Shown: piece by piece, positions 8,268 through 16,393 of the stretch
Position numbering within the stretch: position 1 is the stretch's first letter
How the letters are laid out: each line of letters starts with the position of its first letter
Source: Streptomyces sp. AJS327
Lineage (GTDB): Bacteria; Actinomycetota; Actinomycetes; Streptomycetales; Streptomycetaceae
DNA length: 64,000 bases
Assembly (NCBI RefSeq): GCF_013450295.1
Contig: NZ_SKBR01000002.1
Coordinates: forward strand, 1,822,501-1,886,500
Direction of reading: 5' to 3'
Made by a program: the position numbers and the translations under genes
Notes under the pieces: model-generated
What the model saw: the letters and a program-made list of their open reading frames with translations, nothing else
What the model was told of the DNA's origin: nothing
The model's database searches: none

Positions 8268-8654
8268 CCTTGCCCCGGTGCCACGTCAAGAGCCACACGG
8301 ATCACGAGTCCCGGGTGATGAGGCGCTGGTGATGGGGTGCCATCTGGCGGATGACGCCGGGCGGATGACGCCCGGTGGTGACGCCTGGCAGGCCACGAGC
8401 CACGGCGGCGCGACTTCCGGGCCACGGGCTACGAGCCACGGGTCACGGTCCGCTGGTCGCTGATTGCTGGTCGTTGGTGGCCGTGCCTGGTGGGTGATGG
8501 GCCGTGGGTGTGGGTCACTCCCCCTTCTCGTTTCCCCGCCTCTGCCTCTGCCCCCTATTCATGTCCCGGCCCTGTTCCTGTCCTGGGCCTGGTTCTGGTT
8601 TCTGTTCTTCGTTCTGTTCCTCGTTTCTGTCTTCGTTCTCGTTGGGAGAGAGTC
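8268..8654. other. 387-base spacer between etfB and etfA with simple repeats
   Basis: Unusually long for an etfBA pair and without a plausible gene. The left part (8281-8460) repeats GGATGACGCC-like and GCCACGGG-like words. The right part (8516-8645) is a polypyrimidine tract on the + strand built of CTGTTC/CTCGTT/CTGCCT words. The ribosome binding site GGGAGAGAG of etfA lies at the end. Confidence 0.6.
8281..8460 (+). repeat. short imperfect repeats (GGATGACGCCSGG and GCCACGRG words)
   Basis: Three head-to-tail copies of a 13-15 base word (GCGGATGACGCCGG, GCGGATGACGCCCGG, TGGTGACGCCTGG) are followed by several GAGCCACGG/GGGCCACGG copies up to about 8450. They look like slippage-derived low-complexity DNA. 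Confidence 0.55.
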
Positions 8655-9617
8655 ATGGCTGATGTTCTGGTGTTTGTTGATCATGTGGATGGTCAGGTGC
8701 GGAAGCCGACGTTGGAGTTGTTGACGTTGGCGCGGAGGTTGGGTGATCCGGTGGCGGTGTTTGTGGGGTCGGGTGTGGAGGGTGCGGCTGGGGTGTTGGG
8801 TGAGTATGGGGCGGTGCGGGTGTTGGGGGTGGATGGGCCGGAGTTCGGGGAGTTTTCGGTGGTGCCGTTGGTGGATGTGTTGGAGGCGGCGGTGGGGGTG
8901 GTGGATCCGGTGGCGGTGTTGGTGTCGTCGTCGGCGGAGGGGAAGGAGGTCGCGGGTCGGTTGGCGGTGCGGTTGGGGTCGGGTGTGTTGACGGACGCGG
9001 TGGATGTGGTGGCGGGTGAGGAGGGTCCGGTGGTGGTGCAGTCGGTGTTCGCGGCGTCGTATGCGACGCGGTCGCGGGTGGTGGGTGGGGTTGCGGTGAT
9101 CGCGGTAAAGCCGAACGCGGTGGCGCCGGAGGCGGTCGCGGGTGCGGGGGTGGTGGAGGAGTTGTCGGTGGTGTTGGGTGAGTTGGCGCGGGGGACGCGG
9201 GTGGTTTCGCGTGCGGCGCGGGAGTCGAGTGGGCGTCCGGAGTTGACGGAGGCGGCGGTGGTGGTCTCGGGTGGTCGTGGGGTGAATGGGGCGGAGAACT
9301 TCCCGGTGATTGAGGGGTTGGCGGATGCGTTGGGTGGTGCGGTGGGGGCGTCGCGGGCGGCGGTGGACGCGGGGTGGTATCCGCATTCGCATCAGGTGGG
9401 TCAGACGGGGAAGTCGGTGTCGCCGCAGTTGTATGTGGCGGCGGGTATTTCCGGGGCGATTCAGCATCGTGCGGGGATGCAGACCTCGAAGACGATCGTG
9501 GCGATCAACAAGGACGCTGAGGCGCCGATCTTCGATCTGGTGGACTACGGCGTGGTCGGGGACCTCTTCGAGGTCGTGCCCCAGCTGACCGAGGACATCA
9601 ACCAACGCAAGAGCTGA
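8655..9617 (+). CDS. etfA: electron transfer flavoprotein subunit alpha
   Basis: A 320-residue EtfA/FixB protein that carries FAD and pairs with EtfB. The C-terminal FAD domain is diagnostic: VVSGGRGVNGAENFPVIEGL, then DAGWYPHSHQVGQTGKSVSP and YVAAGISGAIQHRAGMQTS, ending with the FDLVDYGVVGDLFEVVPQL helix. Like etfB, most of the gene uses TTG, GTG, GCG and GGG/GGT codons. At about 9480 codon use changes abruptly back to the genomic norm. ATG 8655 follows GGGAGAGAG. A frame open further upstream runs through the pyrimidine tract and is not credible as protein. Confidence 0.95.
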   Translation: MADVLVFVDHVDGQVRKPTLELLTLARRLGDPVAVFVGSGVEGAAGVLGEYGAVRVLGVDGPEFGEFSVVPLVDVLEAAVGVVDPVAVLVSSSAEGKEVAGRLAVRLGSGVLTDAVDVVAGEEGPVVVQSVFAASYATRSRVVGGVAVIAVKPNAVAPEAVAGAGVVEELSVVLGELARGTRVVSRAARESSGRPELTEAAVVVSGGRGVNGAENFPVIEGLADALGGAVGASRAAVDAGWYPHSHQVGQTGKSVSPQLYVAAGISGAIQHRAGMQTSKTIVAINKDAEAPIFDLVDYGVVGDLFEVVPQLTEDINQRKS

Positions 9618-9695
9618 ACCGGGCACTCGGCGCGGGGAGTTGCCGGGACGGGTGATACATCGCGCTCTCGGCCTCCCGCCCGGGGCCATCTGATC

Positions 9696-9730
9696 CGGGA
9701 CCCCCACACGGCCTCCGTGTGGGGGTCCCG
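9696..9730 (+). terminator. rho-independent-type terminator after etfA
   Basis: Perfect 16-base arms (CGGGACCCCCACACGG / CCGTGTGGGGGTCCCG) with a 3-base loop, 80 bases past the etfA stop. Confidence 0.85.
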
Positions 9731-9832
9731 GTGTGCGCGCGGGGGCTGTTGACGTGCTGTGGGGTGGGGTCTAGCGTCCCCACGTGCCTGCTTCAACATT
9801 CTGTTGACCTCCCGGTGAGCGAAGGGACACGG

Positions 9833-11167
9833 ATGGCCCGCGAGACGAGTGCGCCCACGACCTTCACCTCCTCCGTCCGGCGGGACGTCGCGGCGTCGCT
9901 CGCCGCCGTGGACGCCGAGTTGGAACGCCGCTACCCGGGCGATCCCGGGACCCGGCAGCCCGTGCACACCGTGTACGTCCCGGCGGACGCCGTCACGGAG
10001 GCCACCGTGGGGGAGTGGGGGGCGGCGGCCCTCGCGCTGCTGGAAGAACACGCCCCGGACGCCAGCGAGTTCGCCTCCGTCCTGGAGCTGCCCGAGGCGC
10101 TCGTGGAGCCGGTGTACGCCGGGGTGCGGGCCAAGTTGGCGCGGGAGCCGATCGAGGACCTCCGCGTCGACTTCGAGGACGGGTACGGGCCCCGCCCGGA
10201 TGACGAGGAGGACGCCGCGGCCCTCCGGGTCGCCCGCCTCACCGTCGCCGCGCTCGGGGGCACCGCGGCCGGGCCGCGACCCGCCTTCATGGGTGTGCGC
10301 ATGAAGTGCCTGGAGGCCGGGGTACGGGAGCGCGGCATCCGCACCCTGGACGTCTTCCTCACCGGGCTGCTGGAGGCGGGTGGCCTTCCGGAGGGCATGG
10401 TGCTGACCCTGCCGAAGGTCAGCTATCCCGAACAGGTCGCCGCGATGGCCCGGTTGTGCGCCGAGTTCGAGCGGGCGCGTGGCGTGGCGGAGGGGCGGAT
10501 CGGGTTCGAGATCCAGATCGAGACCCCACAGGCCGTGCTCGGCGCGGACGGGCGCGCCACGGTGGCCCGGCTGATCGAGGCGGCCGGGGGGCGCGCGACC
10601 GGCCTGCACTACGGGACGTTCGACTACAGCGCCGCCTGCGGGGTGAGCGCCGCGTACCAGGCCATGGACCACCCTGCCGCCGACCACGCGAAGGCGGTGA
10701 TGCAGGTCGCCGCGGCGGGCACCGGGGTGCGGCTGTCGGACGGCTCGACCAACGTCCTGCCCGTCGGTGACGCGCGGGCGGTGCGTGCCGCCTGGCGGCT
10801 GCACCACGGGCTGGTGCGGCGCTCGCTCGCGCGCGCCTACTACCAGGGCTGGGACATGCACCCAGGGCACCTTCCCACCCGGTACGCGGCGGTGCACGCG
10901 TTCTACCGCGCCGACCTGTCCCGCACCGCCGAACGGCTCGCGGCCTACGTCGAGCGCCTCGGCGGCTCCGGGGTGGGGGAGGCGCGTGCGGGGGGAGTGG
11001 CCGACGAGCCCGCGACCGCCCGTGCGCTCAGTGACCACCTGGTGCGGGGCATCGACTGCGGGGCGCTGGACGGCGCCGAGGTGACCCGGCTGTGCGGCCT
11101 CACCCGGGCGGACCTCGACCGGCTGGCGGGCCGTCGGCCGCTGCCCTCAGTGGCCGTCTCCCCGTAG
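9833..11167 (+). CDS. DUF6986 family, citrate-lyase/aldolase-like TIM-barrel protein
   Basis: A 444-residue soluble protein resembling the HpcH/HpaI aldolase-citrate lyase beta superfamily. Metal and substrate-binding signatures of that superfamily are visible: LRVDFEDGYGPR near residue 116, FEIQIETPQAVLG near 225, and TGLHYGTFDYSAACG near 255. This suggests a Mg-dependent C-C lyase or condensing enzyme acting on an acyl-CoA or keto acid. Homologues are sometimes labelled phosphoenolpyruvate kinase, a name I see no support for. ATG 9833 follows GAAGGG. It lies upstream of a kinase gene in the same direction (36-base gap). Confidence 0.85.
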   Translation: MARETSAPTTFTSSVRRDVAASLAAVDAELERRYPGDPGTRQPVHTVYVPADAVTEATVGEWGAAALALLEEHAPDASEFASVLELPEALVEPVYAGVRAKLAREPIEDLRVDFEDGYGPRPDDEEDAAALRVARLTVAALGGTAAGPRPAFMGVRMKCLEAGVRERGIRTLDVFLTGLLEAGGLPEGMVLTLPKVSYPEQVAAMARLCAEFERARGVAEGRIGFEIQIETPQAVLGADGRATVARLIEAAGGRATGLHYGTFDYSAACGVSAAYQAMDHPAADHAKAVMQVAAAGTGVRLSDGSTNVLPVGDARAVRAAWRLHHGLVRRSLARAYYQGWDMHPGHLPTRYAAVHAFYRADLSRTAERLAAYVERLGGSGVGEARAGGVADEPATARALSDHLVRGIDCGALDGAEVTRLCGLTRADLDRLAGRRPLPSVAVSP

Positions 11168-11203
11168 GCTGTTGGGGGTCTCTACGTGATAAGGGGCGGC
11201 GCT

Positions 11204-12781
11204 GTGCACACTTCGGGGGAACAGCAGGCGGCGTCCGGCGGCGGCAGGCTGCTCGCCGGGCGGTACCGGGTGACGGAGCGGCTCGGCCGGGGTGGAATGG
11301 GCGTGGTGTGGCGCGCCGTTGACGAGGAACTCGGGCGCGAGGTCGCGGTGAAGGAGCTGCGTACCTTCACCGACGCGGGCGGTCCCGAACTCGCCGACCT
11401 GCGTGCCCGGATGAGGCGGGAGGCGCGGGCGGCCGCCCGGGTGCGGCACCCCGGGGTCATCGCGGTGTACGACGTGGCGCAGCACGAGGGCCGTCCCGTC
11501 ATCGTGATGGAGCTGGTCGAAGGCCCGTCGCTGGACGACGAGTTGGCGGACGGCAACACGCTCGACCCGGTGCGGGCGGCGGCCGTGGGGGCCCGGGTGC
11601 TGGACGCGCTGGCGGCGGCGCACCGGGTGGGGGTGCTGCACCGGGACGTGAAGCCGGGCAACATCCTGCTGGAGCGCGGTGGCCGGGTGGTGCTGACCGA
11701 CTTCGGGATCGCCGCGATGGACAACCCGGGGGACGACATCACCACGCGGCTCACCGGCAGCGGTGAACTCGTCGGCTCGCTCGACTACTTGGCGCCGGAG
11801 CGGGCGCGGGGCGGCGAGCCGGGCCCGCCGTCCGACGTGTGGGCGCTGGGCGCCACCCTGTACGCGGCCGTGGAGGGCGCCTCCCCGTTCCGCCGTACCT
11901 CGACCTGGTCGACGCTGACGGCGATCGTCACGGAACCGCTGCCCGAGCCCCGGCGCGCGGGGGTTCTCGGCCCCGCCCTCGTCGAGCTGCTGCGCAAGGA
12001 CCCGGCGGAGCGCGCCGACGCGGAGCGCGCGGCGGCGCTGCTGAACGCGGTGGTGGTGGGGGCCGGGCCGGATACGGCCACCCTCCGGGCCGGACCCGGG
12101 CGGGCCGCTCCGGACCCCGGCCCCGTCGCGGCGCCGGGCCCCCCGGGCGCGGAGCCGGACACCTCGCCGGACGGTGAACCTCCCCGACAGCCCGCAGTGC
12201 TGGGGGAGTTCGGCCCCCCACCGGAACTGGACACCGACCGGCACACGGTGCGGACCGCGTCCGGTCCGGCGGGCGGGCACGGGCAACGGCGGCTTCTGAC
12301 CGGGGTGTTGGCGCTGGCGCTGGTGTGCGGTGCCGCGGTGGCGAGCTGGGCGCTGTGGGGTGGTGGCGACGAGGAGCGCGCCGCCCCGCCGGAACCGAGC
12401 GCCTCGACCGGCCCGTCGGCCCCGCACTCGCCGTCTCCGGACGGGGAGGGAAGTGCGGGGAGTTCGGGGAGCGGCGGCTCCGGCGAGGATGAACCACCCC
12501 TGGGATGCCGTCCGTTGACCAGGACTAAGGTGAGCTGCGAGGTGTGGCGGGAGGCCCCCTCGTACGACGCGGAGCACCGGCGGGCCGGGAAGCTCAAGGC
12601 CGGTAAGAACTACTTCTACTGTCAGCGGAAGTTCCCGCACCGGGAGACCTTCGACCGCTGGACGAACGTGTGGTGGGCCAGGACCGACGACGACAGCGGC
12701 AACTCCGGCGTCTTCGTCAGCGCCGTCTACCTCAAGGGCGGCAAGAACGACCGGCCGGTGCCCGGTCTGCCCCGCTGCTGA
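11204..12781 (+). CDS. receptor-type Ser/Thr protein kinase
   Basis: About 525 residues. The kinase domain occupies residues 15-275: glycine loop LGRGGMGVVW, VAVKEL lysine, HRDVKPGNILLE catalytic loop, TDFGIA, and the APE-like motif YLAPERARG. A Pro-rich linker leads to one membrane helix (LLTGVLALALVCGAAVASWA, about 355-375). Beyond it is an external region of about 90 residues with three or four cysteines (GCRPL, VSCEVW, FYCQRK, LPRC). That domain may sense an extracellular ligand, as PASTA domains do in PknB, but it is not PASTA. I chose GTG 11204 because AAGGGGCGG precedes it; GTG 11186 is possible. Confidence 0.9.
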   Translation: MHTSGEQQAASGGGRLLAGRYRVTERLGRGGMGVVWRAVDEELGREVAVKELRTFTDAGGPELADLRARMRREARAAARVRHPGVIAVYDVAQHEGRPVIVMELVEGPSLDDELADGNTLDPVRAAAVGARVLDALAAAHRVGVLHRDVKPGNILLERGGRVVLTDFGIAAMDNPGDDITTRLTGSGELVGSLDYLAPERARGGEPGPPSDVWALGATLYAAVEGASPFRRTSTWSTLTAIVTEPLPEPRRAGVLGPALVELLRKDPAERADAERAAALLNAVVVGAGPDTATLRAGPGRAAPDPGPVAAPGPPGAEPDTSPDGEPPRQPAVLGEFGPPPELDTDRHTVRTASGPAGGHGQRRLLTGVLALALVCGAAVASWALWGGGDEERAAPPEPSASTGPSAPHSPSPDGEGSAGSSGSGGSGEDEPPLGCRPLTRTKVSCEVWREAPSYDAEHRRAGKLKAGKNYFYCQRKFPHRETFDRWTNVWWARTDDDSGNSGVFVSAVYLKGGKNDRPVPGLPRC

Positions 12782-12917
12782 CCCGCACCGTCGCCGGGCC
12801 GGACGCGTTGCCGTCGCCGAGCCGCACCGGCTAGATTGCGTTCGGTCCGCCGACAACGGGCCGAGATGTCGAACAGCGCGTCACGCGCCGCGCTGGCCGG
12901 AGGGGAGGGGTCGGGGG

Positions 12918-13685
12918 ATGGGCCGTCACATACCGGCGGTGAGCCGGGCGTTGGACGTTCTGGAACTCTTCCTCGACGCGGAGGACGCGCTCTCGGCACC
13001 CGAGATCACCCGCAGGCTGGAGCTGCCCCGCACCAGCGTCCACGAACTGGTCACGACGCTCGCCGCCCGCGGCTACCTGCTTCCCGTGCCGGGCCAGCCC
13101 GGGCGCTACCGGCTGGGCGTGCGGACCTTCCAGCTCGGCAGCCGCTACGCGGAACGGCTGGACCTGGCGACCGAGGGGCAGCAGGTCGCCCGGGGCGTCG
13201 CCGCCGCCTGCGGGGAGACGGTGCACGTGGCGATCCTGGAGGGCCCGGAGGTCCTCTACGTCGCGAAGGTCGACAGCACCCACGCGGTTCGGATGGTCTC
13301 GGCGACCGGACGGCGGCTGCCCGCGCACTGCACGGCGGTGGGCAAGATGCTGCTCGCCTCGCTGGACGAGGCGGAGCTGTCCGCCCGGCTCACCGCCGCG
13401 ACGCCGCTCACCGCGCTGACGGAGCACTCCCACACCGCGCCGGAGGCGCTGCTGGCCGAGCTGGCCGGAGTCCGCCGCCGTGGCCGGGCGGTCGAGGAGC
13501 GCGAGTCCAATCCGGACGTCTGCTGCGTCGCCGCCCCGGTGCGCGAGGCGTCCGGGCGGGTGGCGGCCGCGCTCAGCGTCTCGGTGCCGATGGTGCGCTG
13601 GACCACGGAGCGCGGCGCCGAACTGGCGGAGCTAGCGGCGGAGGGCGCGCGCGAGCTGTCCGCCCGGCTGGGGTACCGGGAGTGA
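12918..13685 (+). CDS. IclR family transcriptional regulator
   Basis: A 255-residue repressor or activator. The N-terminal winged helix-turn-helix spans residues 1-75 (SRALDVLELFLD, LSAPEITRRLELPRTSVHELVTTLAARGYL). The C-terminal effector domain spans 85-250 (DLATEGQQVARGVAAACGETVHVAIL, LPAHCTAVGKMLLASLD). IclR proteins of this kind commonly sense sugar-acid or aromatic intermediates. The stop overlaps the start of the lactonase gene in a GTGA arrangement, so the two are translationally coupled. It probably controls the surrounding sugar-acid locus. Confidence 0.92.
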   Translation: MGRHIPAVSRALDVLELFLDAEDALSAPEITRRLELPRTSVHELVTTLAARGYLLPVPGQPGRYRLGVRTFQLGSRYAERLDLATEGQQVARGVAAACGETVHVAILEGPEVLYVAKVDSTHAVRMVSATGRRLPAHCTAVGKMLLASLDEAELSARLTAATPLTALTEHSHTAPEALLAELAGVRRRGRAVEERESNPDVCCVAAPVREASGRVAAALSVSVPMVRWTTERGAELAELAAEGARELSARLGYRE

Positions 13686-14545
13686 GCGTCCGGCGGCCCG
13701 AACTCGCGGTGCGCGGACCGGCGTTGCTCGGTGAGGGACCGGTCTGGGACGCCGCGCGGGGGCTGTTGCTCTGGGTCGACATCCTCGGTTCCCGCATCCA
13801 CACCCTGGACCCCGCGACCGGGGCGCGCGTCTCCTGGACGGCCGCTCAGCACGTGGGTGCCGCGTTGCCCCGCACCCGCGGCGGGATCGTCGTCAACCTC
13901 CGTGACGGCGTGGGGTGTTACGGACCCGACGGCGCCTCCTTCCACTGGCTGCACCGCCGCCCGCTGCCGGGACGGCGCGGGAACGACGCGGCCGTCGCGC
14001 CGGACGGCTCGCTCTGGGCGGGCACCATGGCCTACGACGAGCGGCCCGGCGGCGGCACCCTGACCCGGTACCCCGGCGCGGACGCGGCGCCGGAGGTGGT
14101 GTTCCCCGAGGTCACGGTCAGCAACGGCCTCGGCTGGAGCCCGGACGGGCGGACGATGTACTACGTGGACACTCCCACCCGGCGGATCGACGCCCTCACG
14201 GTGCGGCCGGACGGCTCGGCCACCGGGCGCCGCCCCCTCATCACCCTGGAACCCGGGGTCGGTTACCCCGACGGTCTCACCGTGGACGCCGCGGGCTGCG
14301 TCTGGGTCGCGCTGTGGGACGGCGGCGCGGTGCGCCGTTACACCCCGTCCGGTGCGCTGGACCGGATCCTCCCGGTGCCGGTGGGACGGCCCACCTCCTG
14401 CGCCTTCGGCGGCCGGGCGCTGCGCGACCTGTACGTCACCACCGCCAGCCTGGGCGCGCGGAGCGCCGCCGAACCGCTCGCCGGGGCGCTGCTGGTGGTC
14501 CCGGACGTGGGCGAGGGCCTGCCCACCACCCCCTTCGCCGGCTGA
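13682..14545 (+). CDS. SMP-30/gluconolactonase family lactonase
   Basis: A 287-residue six-bladed beta-propeller that would hydrolyse a sugar lactone to the free acid. Metal-binding signatures are GEGPVWD near residue 17 (Glu ligand), GNDAAVAPDGSLWAGTMAYDE near 100, VSNGLGWSPDGRTMYYVDT near 142-160 (Asn ligand), and YPDGLTVDAAGCVWVALWDGG near 195 (Asp ligand). The start is GTG 13682, overlapping the IclR stop. A frame open for 282 codons upstream only shadows the IclR gene. With the dehydrogenase at 21525 it supplies the first two steps of an oxidative sugar pathway. Confidence 0.9.
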   Translation: MSVRRPELAVRGPALLGEGPVWDAARGLLLWVDILGSRIHTLDPATGARVSWTAAQHVGAALPRTRGGIVVNLRDGVGCYGPDGASFHWLHRRPLPGRRGNDAAVAPDGSLWAGTMAYDERPGGGTLTRYPGADAAPEVVFPEVTVSNGLGWSPDGRTMYYVDTPTRRIDALTVRPDGSATGRRPLITLEPGVGYPDGLTVDAAGCVWVALWDGGAVRRYTPSGALDRILPVPVGRPTSCAFGGRALRDLYVTTASLGARSAAEPLAGALLVVPDVGEGLPTTPFAG

Positions 14546-14628
14546 GGCGCGAGCGGGAGGCGTAACCCGCCCGGGCCGGTGGGGAGTTGGACGCCCCCGA
14601 CGGGGGGTTTCCGGGGGTGCCGGGGGGC

Positions 14629-14658
14629 TTGAAGTGCCGCCGGGGCCGGTCCTAGAGT
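14629..14658 (+). promoter_or_regulatory. promoter of the aldehyde dehydrogenase gene
   Basis: TTGAAG (14629-14634) and TAGAGT (14653-14658) with an 18-base spacer, followed at once by a palindrome. The start codon is at 14733. Confidence 0.6.
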
Positions 14659-14659
14659 C

Positions 14660-14671
14660 CCGAACGTTCGG
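14660..14671. promoter_or_regulatory. palindromic operator CCGAACGTTCGG
   Basis: Perfect 12-base palindrome covering the expected transcription start of the promoter ending at 14658. It shares CCGAACGT with the leader of the minus-strand dehydratase operon (23783-23794 region). A regulator of this locus, IclR or LacI type, could bind here. Confidence 0.5.
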
Positions 14672-14732
14672 TGGTGGGAACCGTGTTCGGCATACCGGAC
14701 GCCCTCGGTCGTCTCGTGGACGGGAGAAGCCC

Positions 14733-16331
14733 GTGTCAGCCCAGTCCGTCTCAGCGGGGTCCGTGTCAGCGGAGCCCGTGTGGAGCGTCGATCCGCGTAC
14801 CGGACGGCGGCGCGAGCAGGTCACGGTGGAGACAACGGCCGAGGGGGTGGACACCGCCGTCCACGCCGCGCACGCCACCCGGGACGCACTGCGTGACCGT
14901 GCCACCCGCGCCGGGCTGCTGCGCGCCGCCGCCGGGGAGCTGGAGGCCGACCGGGCCGAGCTGGTGGCCGTGGCCGACGCCGAGACCGCCCTCGGGGAGA
15001 CCCGGCTGCACGGCGAACTCACCCGCGCGGCGGGGCAGTTCACCGCCTTCGCGGAGGAGGTCGAGGAGGGCGGCTACCTGGAAGCCACCATCGACCACGC
15101 CGACCCCGGACTGACCCCGCCCCGCCCCGACCTGCGCCGCTACCGGGTCCCGCTCGGCGTGGTGGCCGTATACGCCGCCTCCAACTTCCCCTTCGCCTTC
15201 TCCGTCCCCGGCGGTGACACCGCCTCGGCGCTGGCCGCCGGATGCCCCGTGGTGATCAAGGCCCACCCCGCGCACCCGGCCACCGCGCGGCGGTGCGCCG
15301 CCGCCCTCCGCCGCGCCGCCGCCCGCTCCGGGCTACCCGAGGACACGGTGGTCCTCATCCACGGCTTCGACGCCGGGGCCGAGCTGGTCCGGCATCCGCT
15401 GGTCGCCGCCGCTGGCTTCACCGGTTCGGTAGGCGGCGGCCGCGCGCTCCACGACGCGGCGGCGGCCCGCCCGGTGCCCATCCCCTTCCACGGCGAACTC
15501 GGTTCCCTCAACCCGGTGGTGGTCACCGAGGCGGCGGCCCGGGAGGGCGCCGAGGAGATCGGCGCCGGACTCGCCGGATCCGTCAGCCTCGGCGCCGGCC
15601 AGTTCTGCGTGAAGCCCGGACTGGTGCTGGTGCCGGAGGGCGAGCCGGGCCGTCGGCTGGAGACCGCGTTCGCGGCGGCCCTGCGCGAGGTGCCGCCCGC
15701 GCCGCTGCTGGACGAGCGGACGCGCGCGGCCTTCCTCGCCGGTATCGAGGCCAGGGCCCGGCTCGACGGGGTGACCGCGCCGCTGGCCGGCGGCGCGCGG
15801 GAAGCGGAACGCGCCGTCGCCGCCGGGTACCTCACCGTCCCCGCCGCCCGCCTCGCCGAGGCCGGGACGGACGCCGCGCCGGGCGGCCCTGGCCCGCTGT
15901 TCGAGGAGTGCTTCGGGCCGGTCACCGTGCTCGTCAGCTACCGGGACACGGCCGAGCTGACCGCAGTGCTGGAGCTGCTGCCCGGCAGCCTCACCGCCAC
16001 CGTCCGGCTCGGCGCCCGGGAGGCCGCGGGCCACGACCCCGCCGGAGCCGAACTGCTGGCCCAACTGGCCCCGCTGGCCGGTCGGTTGCTGGCCGACGGC
16101 TGGCCCACCGGCGTGGCGGTGACCCGCGCCCAGCACCACGGCGGGCCCTACCCGGCCGCCACGTCCACCGCCACCTCCGTCGGCGCCGCCGCGATCGACC
16201 GCTGGCTGCGCCCCGTCGTCTACCAGAGCACCCCGGAGCCGCTGCTCCCGCCCGAACTGCGGGACGGCAACCCGCTGGGGCTGCCCCGCCGGGTGGACGG
16301 CCGCCGCGAACCCGCACCCTCCGCGAACTGA
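14733..16331 (+). CDS. ketoglutarate-semialdehyde-type aldehyde dehydrogenase (NADP+)
   Basis: About 532 residues, of the aldehyde dehydrogenase branch that oxidises 2,5-dioxovalerate (alpha-ketoglutarate semialdehyde) to 2-oxoglutarate. Features are YRVPLGVVAVYAASNFPFAF near residue 140, the nucleotide-binding FTGSVGGGRALHDAA near 230, the ELGSLNPVVV glutamate loop near 258, and the catalytic cysteine in LGAGQFCVKPG near 290. GTG 14733 is preceded by GGGAGA. The first 15 residues carry a small VSA repeat. It would complete an oxidative pentose or sugar-acid pathway. A close relative with another aldehyde substrate is possible. Confidence 0.88.
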   Translation: MSAQSVSAGSVSAEPVWSVDPRTGRRREQVTVETTAEGVDTAVHAAHATRDALRDRATRAGLLRAAAGELEADRAELVAVADAETALGETRLHGELTRAAGQFTAFAEEVEEGGYLEATIDHADPGLTPPRPDLRRYRVPLGVVAVYAASNFPFAFSVPGGDTASALAAGCPVVIKAHPAHPATARRCAAALRRAAARSGLPEDTVVLIHGFDAGAELVRHPLVAAAGFTGSVGGGRALHDAAAARPVPIPFHGELGSLNPVVVTEAAAREGAEEIGAGLAGSVSLGAGQFCVKPGLVLVPEGEPGRRLETAFAAALREVPPAPLLDERTRAAFLAGIEARARLDGVTAPLAGGAREAERAVAAGYLTVPAARLAEAGTDAAPGGPGPLFEECFGPVTVLVSYRDTAELTAVLELLPGSLTATVRLGAREAAGHDPAGAELLAQLAPLAGRLLADGWPTGVAVTRAQHHGGPYPAATSTATSVGAAAIDRWLRPVVYQSTPEPLLPPELRDGNPLGLPRRVDGRREPAPSAN

Positions 16332-16340
16332 GGCCCGCCG

Positions 16341-16389
16341 GGTGAGGCCCGTCGAGCCCGCCGCCCCGGAGCGGGCGGCGGGCCTCACC
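16341..16389. terminator. bidirectional hairpin between convergent operons
   Basis: GGTGAGGCCCG pairs with CGGGCCTCACC across 27 bases, and the interior (GCCCGC...GCGGGC) can pair too. It lies between the aldehyde dehydrogenase and sugar permease genes. Confidence 0.7.
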
Positions 16390-16393
16390 CCGG

